The notes beneath the pieces are model-generated. The model ran no database searches and was not told where the DNA came from. It saw only the letters and a list, made by a program, of their open reading frames with translations. Position numbers and translations under genes: made by a program. Shown one piece after another: positions 33,162 through 40,209 of a DNA stretch of 64,000 nt (its first letter is position 1; each line of letters opens with the position of its first letter). Origin of the DNA: [Zimmermannella] alba NBRC 15616 (lineage in GTDB: Bacteria; Actinomycetota; Actinomycetes; Actinomycetales; Microbacteriaceae); the NCBI RefSeq assembly GCF_001570905.1, contig NZ_BCSO01000001.1, positions 186,001 to 250,000 on the forward strand, in the 5' to 3' direction.

Positions 33162-33395
33162 CTACGCCGGATCTGTTTCTGAAACAGTGTTGCTGCGGTT
33201 CGGACGGCCACGATCGCTACCGCTCCAGCGGCCTGAACCGGGGCGCCCTGCGTGCCAGGCATCGATCGTCTCGGGCAGCCAGCCCCGCATCGGCCCGATC
33301 ATGGCATCCGGTTCGGGCAGTGTGTACTTGGAAACCGTTGCACGAGTGACACCGATGCGGGCTGCGACTTCGGTGGTGTTGAGGTATCGGATCAT
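33162..33395 (-). CDS. Excisionase-like helix-turn-helix protein
   Basis: A 77-residue protein with ATG 33395 and GGAGG upstream. The N-terminus MIRYLNTTEVAARIGVTRAT then VSKYTLPEPDAMIGPMRGWL is the winged HTH of MerR/excisionase-type (HTH_17) proteins, and LPETIDAWHAGRPG is the usual end of that fold. In mobile elements such proteins direct excision or regulate integrase. No integrase is nearby, so it may be a leftover of an element that used the tmRNA end. It is convergent with the YafQ-like toxin gene. Confidence 0.7.
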   Translation of the reverse strand: MIRYLNTTEVAARIGVTRATVSKYTLPEPDAMIGPMRGWLPETIDAWHAGRPGSGRWSGSDRGRPNRSNTVSETDPA

Positions 33396-33529
33396 CGTTG
33401 TTTTGACCTCCAGGGTGGTTCGGTTACCGCAGAATCATGACTGTGGGAACGCTGGGTAGCGGGTCGAGCCCGTGATCTCGTTCACTGCCAGGCCGGTGGC
33501 GTGACACCTGCGTGTGCTGGAATGACGCC

Positions 33530-33751
33530 ATGGCTGATGAACTGTTTGAACACGAGACCGAGCAGACGATGACGCGTGAGCAGGCCGCTCAGCGGCTTCG
33601 GGAGATCGCCGACCAGCTGTCGCGTCACAACGAGGTGCGCGTCGACGTCGAAGGCCGTCCAGTGGTCGCGCAGGTCCCTGACCGCGTGGAGCTCGAAGTT
33701 GAACTCGAGCTGGGCGATGAGTCCGAGTTGGAGATGAGCATCAGCTGGTGA
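33530..33751 (+). CDS. Amphi-Trp domain protein
   Basis: This 73-residue protein starts at ATG 33530. The order ELFEHETEQTMTREQAAQRL, REIADQLSRHNEVRVDVEGR and VPDRVELEVELELGDESELE, ending in SISW, matches the amphi-Trp domain: a helix hairpin followed by beta strands with a terminal Trp. Function is not established. The coding region is acidic overall. It follows the accessory toxin-antitoxin block with no obvious partner gene. Confidence 0.82.
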   Translation: MADELFEHETEQTMTREQAAQRLREIADQLSRHNEVRVDVEGRPVVAQVPDRVELEVELELGDESELEMSISW

Positions 33752-34035
33752 GGCTCTGGCATTAGACGGGATGCGCTTTGTTGCTGAGCGGTGAATCTGC
33801 ACGAAGACATTCACTCTCGCGCAGAGGTGCGCGCCCCTGAGGCACCCGGAATAATCCTTCGAAATCGCCTTGGCGAGCGCCATCAATTCGGTTGTCTCGA
33901 CGAAGGTTTGTCTAGATGTGGTGCAGGGCGGCGGATAGCATTTTCCCTGACGTTGGACGAAGCTGTCGCGCGAAGAGAAGGGCGGCACAAGCAGCGGCTT
34001 GGTTTCAGATCATTCAGAAGAAGACTAGGTGCGAG
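33752..34035. other. Non-coding or decayed stretch before the 34036 gene
   Basis: I see no supported gene, repeat or RNA in these 284 bp. Short minus-strand frames give protein-like text (QTFVETTELMALAKAISKDY near 33900) without a recognisable family or ribosome site, so an old gene fragment is possible. Confidence 0.3.
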
Positions 34036-34902
34036 GTGACGGTTCAATTCACGGCGCAGCAGGCGCCCGTCCCGCTAACTACAGTGCGGGGAGTGGCGGC
34101 TTTTGACCCGACGACGTTGCTCGCAGCAGCTTGTGAACTTGACCGGCTCGGATTTGAAATCGTCGCCAACGAGGACCTCGACCAGCCAGTAGGAGGCCTG
34201 TTTCAACGCCTCGCCGTCATCACGTGCACACCAGCTGGCGAGGTCCCGATCAACGTGAGAGTCACTATCGACACGGGGAAACTGAACTGGTCGCGGCATC
34301 TTCATCCCGCCGAGACCTCATTCACCGGATATGACGGTCAATTCAAGAAAGGCGTTGATCTTGGATTGTTACCTGTTCTCGAAGCGGGGGATGTGCGGGT
34401 CACGCGTGCATCTCTGGAAGTCAGCGATTGTGGAGGCGAACACGTCTTGGCGTGGTTTGCTGAGTTGCAACAGGACACCAACGTCGAGGATGGATTTGAG
34501 TTACTCAAACTCGCCATGCGACACCAAGGCGACTGGGGGCGCCGAGGAGCGCAACACGTGATGAATGTCACTGTGCCGGTGCAAGACCTTGCGCATGAGT
34601 CTTCAATTCCGAGTTCGCTCGTGTGCATGAACGGGCAGATTGACGATATTTCGCAGCGGTTCAACCTGAGCCTTGATGAACGGGGTGCTCGGGTGTTCGC
34701 TCAAACGGAAATTTGTTGCACGGGAGTCCCTGATTTCTCGCGACTGCCCGAGTCGTGCACGTTTGGTAGCCGTGGGCCAGTCCTTGTATGGTTCAGTGCC
34801 ACAGAGCCTGGCTTGCCGTTCAGTATCGTCTACACGCGAGCCGAGGCATGGCGTGAGTCAAGTGACCACACGACCCCCGACTCGATCGCCTTCCTTGCTT
34901 AA
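34036..34902 (+). CDS. Orphan protein of unknown function
   Basis: Starting from GTG 34036 the product is 288 residues; an in-frame ATG at 33916 would add 40 residues that look non-coding. No signal peptide, membrane segment or known motif is seen. The sequence is mixed alpha/beta, with VPINVRVTIDTGKLNWSRHL, LEVSDCGGEHVLAWFAELQQ and GPVLVWFSATEPGLPFSIVY. Four Cys are scattered (TCTPAG, SDCGG, EICCTG). Codon use and GC content are looser than in flanking backbone genes, which fits acquired DNA. It lies between the amphi-Trp gene and the YefM/YoeB pair and could belong to a mobile or defence module, though nothing proves that. Confidence 0.6.
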   Translation: MTVQFTAQQAPVPLTTVRGVAAFDPTTLLAAACELDRLGFEIVANEDLDQPVGGLFQRLAVITCTPAGEVPINVRVTIDTGKLNWSRHLHPAETSFTGYDGQFKKGVDLGLLPVLEAGDVRVTRASLEVSDCGGEHVLAWFAELQQDTNVEDGFELLKLAMRHQGDWGRRGAQHVMNVTVPVQDLAHESSIPSSLVCMNGQIDDISQRFNLSLDERGARVFAQTEICCTGVPDFSRLPESCTFGSRGPVLVWFSATEPGLPFSIVYTRAEAWRESSDHTTPDSIAFLA

Positions 34903-34945
34903 CTCTCTCGGTATAACAGATCCCTGAGACGACGGGGTGCCCGCC

Positions 34946-35206
34946 TCACTGCCCGTAGTGGTATCTGCAGCTCGCGATGCGGATCTCGCCATTGACAATC
35001 TTGTGGACGAGACGGTGCTCATCCGTGATCCTGCGGGACCAATAACCGGATAGTCCGTGTTTCAGGGGCTCTGGTTTCCCGAGTCCCTCGTTACCGTTCC
35101 GATCAATATCGCGAATCAGAGCGTTGATGCGCTTGAGCACTTTTCGGTCCTGAGTCTGCCACCAGAGATAGTCCTCCCACGCAGACTCGTCCCATGCAAG
35201 TTGCAT
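34946..35206 (-). CDS. yoeB: YoeB/Txe family toxin
   Basis: An 86-residue YoeB: AWDESAWEDYLWWQTQDRKV, LKRINALIRDIDRNG, GKPEPLKHGLSGYWSRRI, TDEHRLVHKIVNGEIRIA, and SCRYHY at the C-terminus. The Glu of KPEPLK, the Arg of RRITDEHRLV and the His of RYHY match the catalytic set of YoeB, which cleaves mRNA at the ribosomal A site. It follows the YefM antitoxin gene by 3 bp, so the pair is one operon. Confidence 0.93.
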   Translation of the reverse strand: MQLAWDESAWEDYLWWQTQDRKVLKRINALIRDIDRNGNEGLGKPEPLKHGLSGYWSRRITDEHRLVHKIVNGEIRIASCRYHYGQ

Positions 35207-35209
35207 GCG

Positions 35210-35464
35210 CTAGCCCTCAAGCAGCTCGTGCGGTGCCCCTTCGCCTCGCTCGAGTCGCTCGATTGAATCGAGGAGGCGGCGCGCATTCATAGGGGAGCGC
35301 AGCAGGTAGGCCGTCTCGCGAAGCGATTCGTACTCTTCGAGTGACACGATGACGACAGGCTCGTGACCCGCACGCGTGATGATCGTTTCCTCGCGGTTGT
35401 TCACGACGTCATCGAGTACCTGGGCATAGTTCGCCCGTGACTCCGTGTAGCTCATAGTCTTCAT
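35210..35464 (-). CDS. yefM: YefM/Phd family antitoxin
   Basis: This 84-residue antitoxin starts at ATG 35464 after AGGAGG. The Phd/YefM N-terminal DNA-binding domain is MSYTESRANYAQVLDDVVNN, followed by REETIITRAGHEPVVIVSLE and EYESLRETAYLLRSPMNARR; the C-terminal tail ending GAPHELLEG would bind the toxin. Upstream is a TGTACA-type operator of the kind bound by YefM. It precedes yoeB in the same operon. Confidence 0.92.
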   Translation of the reverse strand: MKTMSYTESRANYAQVLDDVVNNREETIITRAGHEPVVIVSLEEYESLRETAYLLRSPMNARRLLDSIERLERGEGAPHELLEG

Positions 35465-35472
35465 CACGCACC

Positions 35473-35493
35473 TCCTGTACAGGAAAGTGTACG
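35473..35493 (-). promoter_or_regulatory. YefM-type operator
   Basis: TCCTGTACAGGA (35473-35484) is a perfect palindrome containing TGTACA, and a second imperfect copy TGTACG lies at 35488-35493, 12 bp away. YefM is known to bind paired TGTACA palindromes. Confidence 0.7.
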
Positions 35494-35532
35494 CCTGATG
35501 GCATGAGTCGTTCATTGGTCTCGACGCTGCGC

Positions 35533-35943
35533 TCACATTCCTAAGACGTGGATCAGCTCACCCAGACCGACAAAGTCGTCCGGATTTCTCGTGATGAGCG
35601 GAAGGCCTTCTGCACACGCAACCGATGCGATGAGGAGATCAGCAAATCTGCGTCGCGGGTGTCGGCCTTGAGCAAGTGTCGCCGCGTACACACGGCCGTA
35701 TGCGCGCGCAGCAGCGGCAGTAAAGGGGATTGGCTCGAAGGTTGCCTCGACGCGTTGAAGCCGGTCTTGGCGGCGCGACCGCTCGATCGGATCCTTTGCG
35801 GCGGCTGGGCCTGCTGCGAGCTCGGCCAGCGTGATGGTCGAAATCCCCAGTGAGCTGGGCAGTTCCTCGCGCTCGAGGAGAACTGGCAGGTCGATAACTG
35901 CCGAGGTGTCAAGCAGCGCGGCTGAGGTGGTGACGTCAGCCAC
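35533..35943 (-). CDS. vapC: VapC-type PIN-domain toxin
   Basis: A 136-residue PIN ribonuclease beginning at GTG 35943. Acidic active-site residues are visible in ALLDTSAVIDL, STITLAELAAG and RRFADLLIASVA, with a final TRNPDDFVGL. VapC toxins cleave tRNA or rRNA. It overlaps the antitoxin gene by 8 bp, so translation is coupled. It is the third type II toxin in this 3.7-kb island. Confidence 0.92.
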   Translation of the reverse strand: MADVTTSAALLDTSAVIDLPVLLEREELPSSLGISTITLAELAAGPAAAKDPIERSRRQDRLQRVEATFEPIPFTAAAARAYGRVYAATLAQGRHPRRRFADLLIASVACAEGLPLITRNPDDFVGLGELIHVLGM

Positions 35944-36190
35944 GGGGTTCGGTGTCCTGATCGATGATGTCATCGACGTCGCGGAAGAACTCCACGCGAT
36001 CGATGAGGGGCGAGCCCAGGAACGTTTGCTTGATCGTGGTGAGGTCGACGAGGCGTGCGCGGTGAAGAGGGATGAGCTCGCCGACAGGGTGGTCGTGCCT
36101 CGTAATGACAAAGGATTCGCCAGCGTCGACGGCACGCAGAATCCGCGCACTGTCATTGCGCAATTCGCGTTGGCTGATCGTCTCGGTCAT
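35936..36190 (-). CDS. vapB: VapB/Phd-like antitoxin
   Basis: This 84-residue protein begins at ATG 36190. TISQRELRNDSARILRAVDA then GESFVITRHDHPVGELIPL is the Phd/YefM-type DNA-binding fold used by many VapB proteins, and the C-terminal part (FLGSPLIDRVEFFRDVDDII) should wrap the toxin. It overlaps vapC by 8 bp. A palindrome overlaps its presumptive leaderless promoter, so autoregulation is likely. Confidence 0.88.
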   Translation of the reverse strand: MTETISQRELRNDSARILRAVDAGESFVITRHDHPVGELIPLHRARLVDLTTIKQTFLGSPLIDRVEFFRDVDDIIDQDTEPRG

Positions 36191-36196
36191 ACGCGC

Positions 36197-36216
36197 AGTG
36201 TAGCAACCAGTGCTAC
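36197..36216 (-). promoter_or_regulatory. vapBC promoter with overlapping operator
   Basis: On the minus strand TACACT (36197-36202) is followed by 6 nt and ATG 36190. The inverted repeat GTAGCA-accag-TGCTAC (36200-36216) overlaps that box, so a bound complex would block transcription. Confidence 0.55.
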
Positions 36217-36245
36217 GGCTGGTTCGGGTGAATCCCGTGCAGGCG

Positions 36246-37085
36246 TCAGCAGGGTGAGACGGCATACAGCCGTTGGCTCGTGGTCGCCACATCAGCGGCA
36301 ACGGTGTCGCCGCAAAGCGCGGTGAGCGTGTCGAGCGTGGAAGACAGGGCATCAGCGAGCTCTTGTGCGGCTGCTGCTGCAGTTTCCGAAAGTTCCGCGT
36401 CGGCATCCACATACACTGGCCCGACCGGGAGGTCGCTTTCGAGGAGCAGCCGCTCCGCGGGCACCTGCTGCACGTAGTGCCGGCCACGCTTCGTCTCGAA
36501 CATTTGCGGGTGCACCGAAATCGAGCCGCCAAGCCGGATGAGTGCCGTCAACTCGTCGCTCGTGCCGGTAAAACGGTGGAATACCGGGACGACATTCGCC
36601 TCGCACACACGAAGCTCCTCCAACAGTTCAACGACCGCACCGGCTGAGCGGACCGCGTGAAGAGAGAGCACGTACGGCTCGTCACGTGAGGTCGACGCGG
36701 CAGCATCCACGACAAGCTCGAGCACGCGGCGAAGCACCCACAGCTGCAGCTCGCGGGGCGCCTGCTCGAGCCGCTTGGGTACGAAGTCAAGGCCAATCTC
36801 GCCAATGAAGCGCGTAGACTCGACCGCCGCCGCAAACACCTGTAGCTCAGCCTCCGCCTGCTCGCGAGACGCAATGCGCCACGGATGGAATCCGAGCGAC
36901 CAGTCGGGGAGGGGGACGTCATCCATCGCGAGCTCGTCCGCGCTCCTCACGAGCTCAACGAAGGACGACGGGGTGAGCGTCTGCGCCACGATCCGCACCT
37001 CCCGCGCCGCGATCTCCCGCAGGAACGCGCGCCGCAGCTCGGTGCCCTGCAAGAAGTCGAAGTGGTAGTGCGAGTCGAGAAGCAT
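36246..37085 (-). CDS. TatD family metal-dependent hydrolase
   Basis: This 279-residue TIM-barrel hydrolase has the TatD metal ligands: His in DSHYHFD, Glu in EIGLD, His in SLHAV, His in FHRFTG, and Asp in ESDLP. TatD proteins are 3'-5' exonucleases or related phosphodiesterases. The FHRFTG and QMFETKRGRHYVQQVP segments suggest a divergent subgroup rather than housekeeping TatD. It lies 5 bp downstream of a TcdA-like gene, so the two are probably one transcript; a TatD/TcdA pairing is also seen in other bacteria. No direct functional link is established here. Confidence 0.85.
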   Translation of the reverse strand: MLLDSHYHFDFLQGTELRRAFLREIAAREVRIVAQTLTPSSFVELVRSADELAMDDVPLPDWSLGFHPWRIASREQAEAELQVFAAAVESTRFIGEIGLDFVPKRLEQAPRELQLWVLRRVLELVVDAAASTSRDEPYVLSLHAVRSAGAVVELLEELRVCEANVVPVFHRFTGTSDELTALIRLGGSISVHPQMFETKRGRHYVQQVPAERLLLESDLPVGPVYVDADAELSETAAAAAQELADALSSTLDTLTALCGDTVAADVATTSQRLYAVSPC

Positions 37086-37090
37086 CGGCG

Positions 37091-37846
37091 CTACGCCATC
37101 CTCGGACGAAGCACCGGTGGCTTCGGCATCGCCTCCATGCCGGTGAGACGCCGAATCGCGAGCCCCGCAAGCATCTGTCCCATGATCGGCGGCATATAGC
37201 TCATCGAACCAAGCGTCTCGCCCTTGGTGCGGGCGCCCGTGTGCTCCACCTTGAACGGTCTCTCGTCAGTGAAGAGCACTTCGAGCCCCGTGAGCCCACG
37301 CACGCGGCATTCGCGACGGATGACCTGCGAGAGCGGGCAGAACGACGTGTCGCGGATGTCCGCGAACTTCAACTTCGTCGGGTCGAGCTTGTTCGCCGCA
37401 CCCATCGACGCGAGAAGGGGCAAGCCCCGCTCCGCGCACCACTCATAGACGGCGAGCTTTTGCGAGACGGTATCGATGCAGTCGATGACATAGTCGGGAC
37501 GGGGGAGCGCATCGAGCACCTCCGCAACGTTCTCGCGCGTGAGGAATTGCTGCGATGCCACCACGCGAGCATCCGGATTGATGTCCGCGATCATCTCGCG
37601 CATGAGGTCCGCCTTGGGGCGACCGATCGTCGACACGAAAGCAATCGTCTGGCGGTTAATGTTGCTCTCGTCCACCGTGTCCCCGTCGAGCACGACGAGG
37701 GTGCCGACGCCGCCACGGGCGAGAGCCGCAGCACAGGCCGAACCCACACCGCCCAGCCCGAGCACGAGCACCGTCGAGCGCTCGAGAGCGGTCAATCCAT
37801 CGTCACCAAGCAAGAGGCGCAGGCGGGCAAGACGTTCACTCGGCAT
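37091..37846 (-). CDS. tcdA: tRNA threonylcarbamoyladenosine dehydratase (TcdA/CsdL)
   Basis: A 251-residue E1-like protein that cyclises t6A37 of tRNA to ct6A with ATP. The start at ATG 37846 follows AGGAG. LERSTVLVLGLGGVGSACAA is the Rossmann nucleotide-binding loop, GDTVDESNINRQTIAFVST the second conserved block, and RPDYVIDCIDTVSQKLAVYE the adenylation core. FCPLSQVIRRECRVRGL lies where the CsdL group has a Cys-Arg-containing loop. It is followed by the TatD-like gene. An alternative call is another ThiF-family enzyme, but size and motifs favour TcdA. Confidence 0.9.
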   Translation of the reverse strand: MPSERLARLRLLLGDDGLTALERSTVLVLGLGGVGSACAAALARGGVGTLVVLDGDTVDESNINRQTIAFVSTIGRPKADLMREMIADINPDARVVASQQFLTRENVAEVLDALPRPDYVIDCIDTVSQKLAVYEWCAERGLPLLASMGAANKLDPTKLKFADIRDTSFCPLSQVIRRECRVRGLTGLEVLFTDERPFKVEHTGARTKGETLGSMSYMPPIMGQMLAGLAIRRLTGMEAMPKPPVLRPRMA

Positions 37847-37900
37847 AAGGACTCCTGGCATCACACGGGACATTGCCCGGAAGAATCAATACGACTTAGG

Positions 37901-38389
37901 CTACGGGGTCGGGGATGCAGCGGCCCCGCCGAGGCCAGCGAAGGCGCTCCCGGTCGAGGGCTGGCCACTCGCCGACACCATCGAGCACAGCACGGCCCGG
38001 TCACCTTCGGCCCAGCCCTTCGCGCTCGGCCCGAAGAACTCGATGCTGTAGCGGTCGTTCTCGCTCGGCGAAGCCGCAGCTCGTGCGATGTACTCCGTCG
38101 TGCAGAAGTCATTCGCCGCATCCGTCACCGCGTCATCACCCGGGAAACTCGCGCCATCAAGCTCCTTCATCGCGAAGACTTCATGATCGTGCTGCCACGA
38201 GCAATCCGGCTTGACGAGGGCAAATGCTTCGTCTGCCGCGAGGTCAAAGCATTGGCCTGACTCGAGCTCAGTGACTGCGAGCGTAAACGGTTGCGGGTCA
38301 CCGCCCGCACATCCCGACAGGCTCAGCGCTGCCGCGACCGTCAGCGCAGCCGCGCCACAGGCGCGCAAGCAGAGGCCGGACCGAGACAT
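37901..38389 (-). CDS. Lipoprotein with septum-formation domain, copy 1
   Basis: The 162-residue lipoprotein starts at ATG 38389 with a signal peptide ending in the lipobox LSGC (about residues 23-26; ALSLSGC). The mature part has the septum-formation-type domain: VTELESGQCFDLAAD, KPDCSWQHDHEVFAMKEL, DFCTTEYIARAAA, and FGPSAKGWAEGDRAVLCSM. Four conserved Cys probably make two disulfides. Homologues in Actinobacteria are surface proteins of unclear role, named for a weak link to septation. A TAGAAT box lies upstream. The next gene upstream encodes a paralogue. Confidence 0.85.
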   Translation of the reverse strand: MSRSGLCLRACGAAALTVAAALSLSGCAGGDPQPFTLAVTELESGQCFDLAADEAFALVKPDCSWQHDHEVFAMKELDGASFPGDDAVTDAANDFCTTEYIARAAASPSENDRYSIEFFGPSAKGWAEGDRAVLCSMVSASGQPSTGSAFAGLGGAAASPTP

Positions 38390-38418
38390 CACACGCCAGA
38401 TTCTACGGAAGACACAAC

Positions 38419-38456
38419 ACGCGTGCGGCAGCGCCAGAAAGCGATGCCGCACGCGT
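38419..38456 (-). terminator. Terminator after lipoprotein copy 2
   Basis: ACGCGTGCGGCA and TGCCGCACGCGT form a perfect 12-bp stem. It lies between the two lipoprotein genes and should separate their transcripts. Confidence 0.75.
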
Positions 38457-38485
38457 GCGAAGTTGCGAAGTGATGTCCGGGGCTG

Positions 38486-39079
38486 CTACTTGGCAGCCGA
38501 ACCGGTCGTTTCCGAAGAGAAGCGCGACTCTGCGACGCAGAGGACCTCACGGTCGTCGTTCTTCTCCCACGAGTCCTGGCTCGGGCCAATGTAGTTGTAG
38601 CTGAAGTCACCCGAGTCGTTCACCCACGAGTCGAACTTCTTGCCGCACTCCTTCTCGGCGAAGTCCTTGACCGCGTAGTCGCCTGGGTAGGTCTTGTCAC
38701 CGGTCATGTTTGCCGAGTGGAAGGCTTCGTACTGGTGCTTTGAGTCGCAGCTCTTGAACAGCGTGACCTTGTCGATCTTAGTGCCGGTCGAGTCGTATGA
38801 GAAGCAGTCACCCGGCTTGATGTCCCAGATGCTCGTCTCGGTGCCCTTGTCGTCCGAAGCGCTGCTCGTCTCGGTCGGCTTCGTCGACTCGGTGGGCTTG
38901 GTGCTCGAGGTACCCTCGGCGGTCGTCGTCTCGGCGGTTGTCGTCTCGGCGGTCGGCGTCGTGCCGCCCTTGCCACCGCCAGCAACAAGCTCCATCAGCG
39001 AGCAGCCGGTGAGGCTGGCCGTCACCATGCCAGCAACGAGGACGGCGCCAGCAAAACGTGAAACGCGCGTGGTGTTCAT
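38486..39079 (-). CDS. Lipoprotein with septum-formation domain, copy 2
   Basis: This 197-residue protein begins at ATG 39079 behind GGGAG. The signal peptide ends in the lipobox LTGC (ASLTGCSLMEL). A Thr/Ser/Glu linker follows with short repeats (TTTAETTTAEG; TKPTESTKPTETSS), then the septum-formation domain: DIKPGDCFSYDSTG, FKSCDSKHQYEAFHSANM, KECGKKFDSWV, and IGPSQDSWEKNDDREVLCV. The same four Cys appear as in copy 1, so these are tandem paralogues anchored at different distances from the membrane. A terminator hairpin separates them. Confidence 0.85.
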   Translation of the reverse strand: MNTTRVSRFAGAVLVAGMVTASLTGCSLMELVAGGGKGGTTPTAETTTAETTTAEGTSSTKPTESTKPTETSSASDDKGTETSIWDIKPGDCFSYDSTGTKIDKVTLFKSCDSKHQYEAFHSANMTGDKTYPGDYAVKDFAEKECGKKFDSWVNDSGDFSYNYIGPSQDSWEKNDDREVLCVAESRFSSETTGSAAK

Positions 39080-39260
39080 GCTTGACTCCCTTGAATTCTC
39101 TCGATGCTGAATGCACGAGCTCGGGCTCTATGGTAGTCAACCGCTCGAACCGTCACGAGTCGTCTGAGCAATGTTCATCCCGTCAACTGACGCGTAATAC
39201 CGCACGACCGTGTGGCGGTAAAACCTTGGGATGACCTTTGCAACACCTTGGTTACATCGA

Positions 39261-39276
39261 CCCGCGACGACGCGGG
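39261..39276 (-). terminator. Small hairpin after hisN
   Basis: CCCGCG-acga-CGCGGG forms a 6-bp stem 16 bp after the hisN stop. It has no T-tract and is a weak terminator candidate. Confidence 0.4.
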
Positions 39277-39291
39277 TGAACCGGCCGTCTC

Positions 39292-40137
39292 TTAGGCCTG
39301 CTCGATGAAGTCCGCAGCACCGCCACCGGGGCGAAGCGCTGCCAAGAAGTCTTCATGGAGAATGCCGTTCGTGGCGAGTGCCGATCCGTGCCACGGGCCT
39401 TCCTCGCCGTCAACGCTCGTGAAGCGGCCGCCCGCCTCGGCGATGATCGGCACGATGGCCGCCATGTCATAGGGCTGCAGGTCGAACTCGCCGGCCGCTT
39501 CCAGCGCTCCCTCAGAGACAAGCATGTACGACCAGAACTCGCCGTAGGCGCGGGTACGCCAAACCTCGCGCTCAAGGCTCACGAGCTCGGCGAGGCGGCC
39601 CGCTTCATCCCATCCCTTGAGGGAGTTGTAGCTGATGGAGGCGTTCTCGAGCACGTCAACGCCCGACACCTCGATCCGGCGGTCGGTTGCGGTGTTCGAG
39701 TCGGAGAGGTCGTCGTCCATGTACGCGCCGTGGCCGGTTGCGCCCCACCAGCGGCGATTGAGGCCCGGCGCCGACACCACACCAACTTCTGGGTGGCCGT
39801 CGACGACGAGCGAGATGAGCGTGGCCCACACGGGGATGCCGCGCATGAAGTTCGCGGTGCCGTCAATCGGGTCGATGATCCACTGGCGGCGGCTTTCACC
39901 GCTTCGGCCGGACTCTTCGCCAAAGAACGAGTCGGAGGGGCGGGCTTGGGCCAGACGCTCGCGGATCGCTGCCTCGACCGCGCGGTCGGCATCCGTGACC
40001 GGTGTACGGTCTTCCTTCACGTAGATGCCGAGGTTGCGCGACTGGAAATGCTCCATCGACACCCGATCGGCGAGGTCAGCAAGCTCACGAGCAAGCCGCA
40101 GATCGGAGGAGATGGGGTGCAAAAGTTCTGTGGCCAC
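39292..40137 (-). CDS. hisN: Histidinol-phosphatase, inositol monophosphatase family
   Basis: A 281-residue IMPase-fold enzyme starting at GTG 40137, with TACGCT 6 nt upstream. Metal and phosphate motifs are FFGEESGRSG, IIDPIDGTANFMRGIPVWA, and YDMAAIVPIIAEAGG. In Actinobacteria this aroA-rsgA-hisN neighbourhood contains the HisN histidinol-phosphate phosphatase, so the step before histidinol in histidine synthesis is the preferred role; inositol-1-phosphate is an alternative substrate of the fold. It is 72 bp downstream of rsgA. Confidence 0.85.
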   Translation of the reverse strand: MATELLHPISSDLRLARELADLADRVSMEHFQSRNLGIYVKEDRTPVTDADRAVEAAIRERLAQARPSDSFFGEESGRSGESRRQWIIDPIDGTANFMRGIPVWATLISLVVDGHPEVGVVSAPGLNRRWWGATGHGAYMDDDLSDSNTATDRRIEVSGVDVLENASISYNSLKGWDEAGRLAELVSLEREVWRTRAYGEFWSYMLVSEGALEAAGEFDLQPYDMAAIVPIIAEAGGRFTSVDGEEGPWHGSALATNGILHEDFLAALRPGGGAADFIEQA

Positions 40138-40143
40138 GAGTCG

Positions 40144-40149
40144 AGCGTA
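40144..40149 (-). promoter_or_regulatory. Leaderless-type -10 box for hisN
   Basis: TACGCT on the minus strand is followed by 6 nt and the GTG start at 40137. Confidence 0.45.
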
Positions 40150-40209
40150 TCGAAGACTCGCCCGAGATTCCGGGCGACGAGCCGGGTTCGACGAAGCTCG
40201 GGCGTGCCC

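Noticed and set aside
34038-34050. GGTTCAATTC near 34040 as a second copy of the tmRNA 3' end (attR)
   Set aside because: Only about 10 bp match, with no flanking agreement to CCATCTCCACCA, so chance is likelier.
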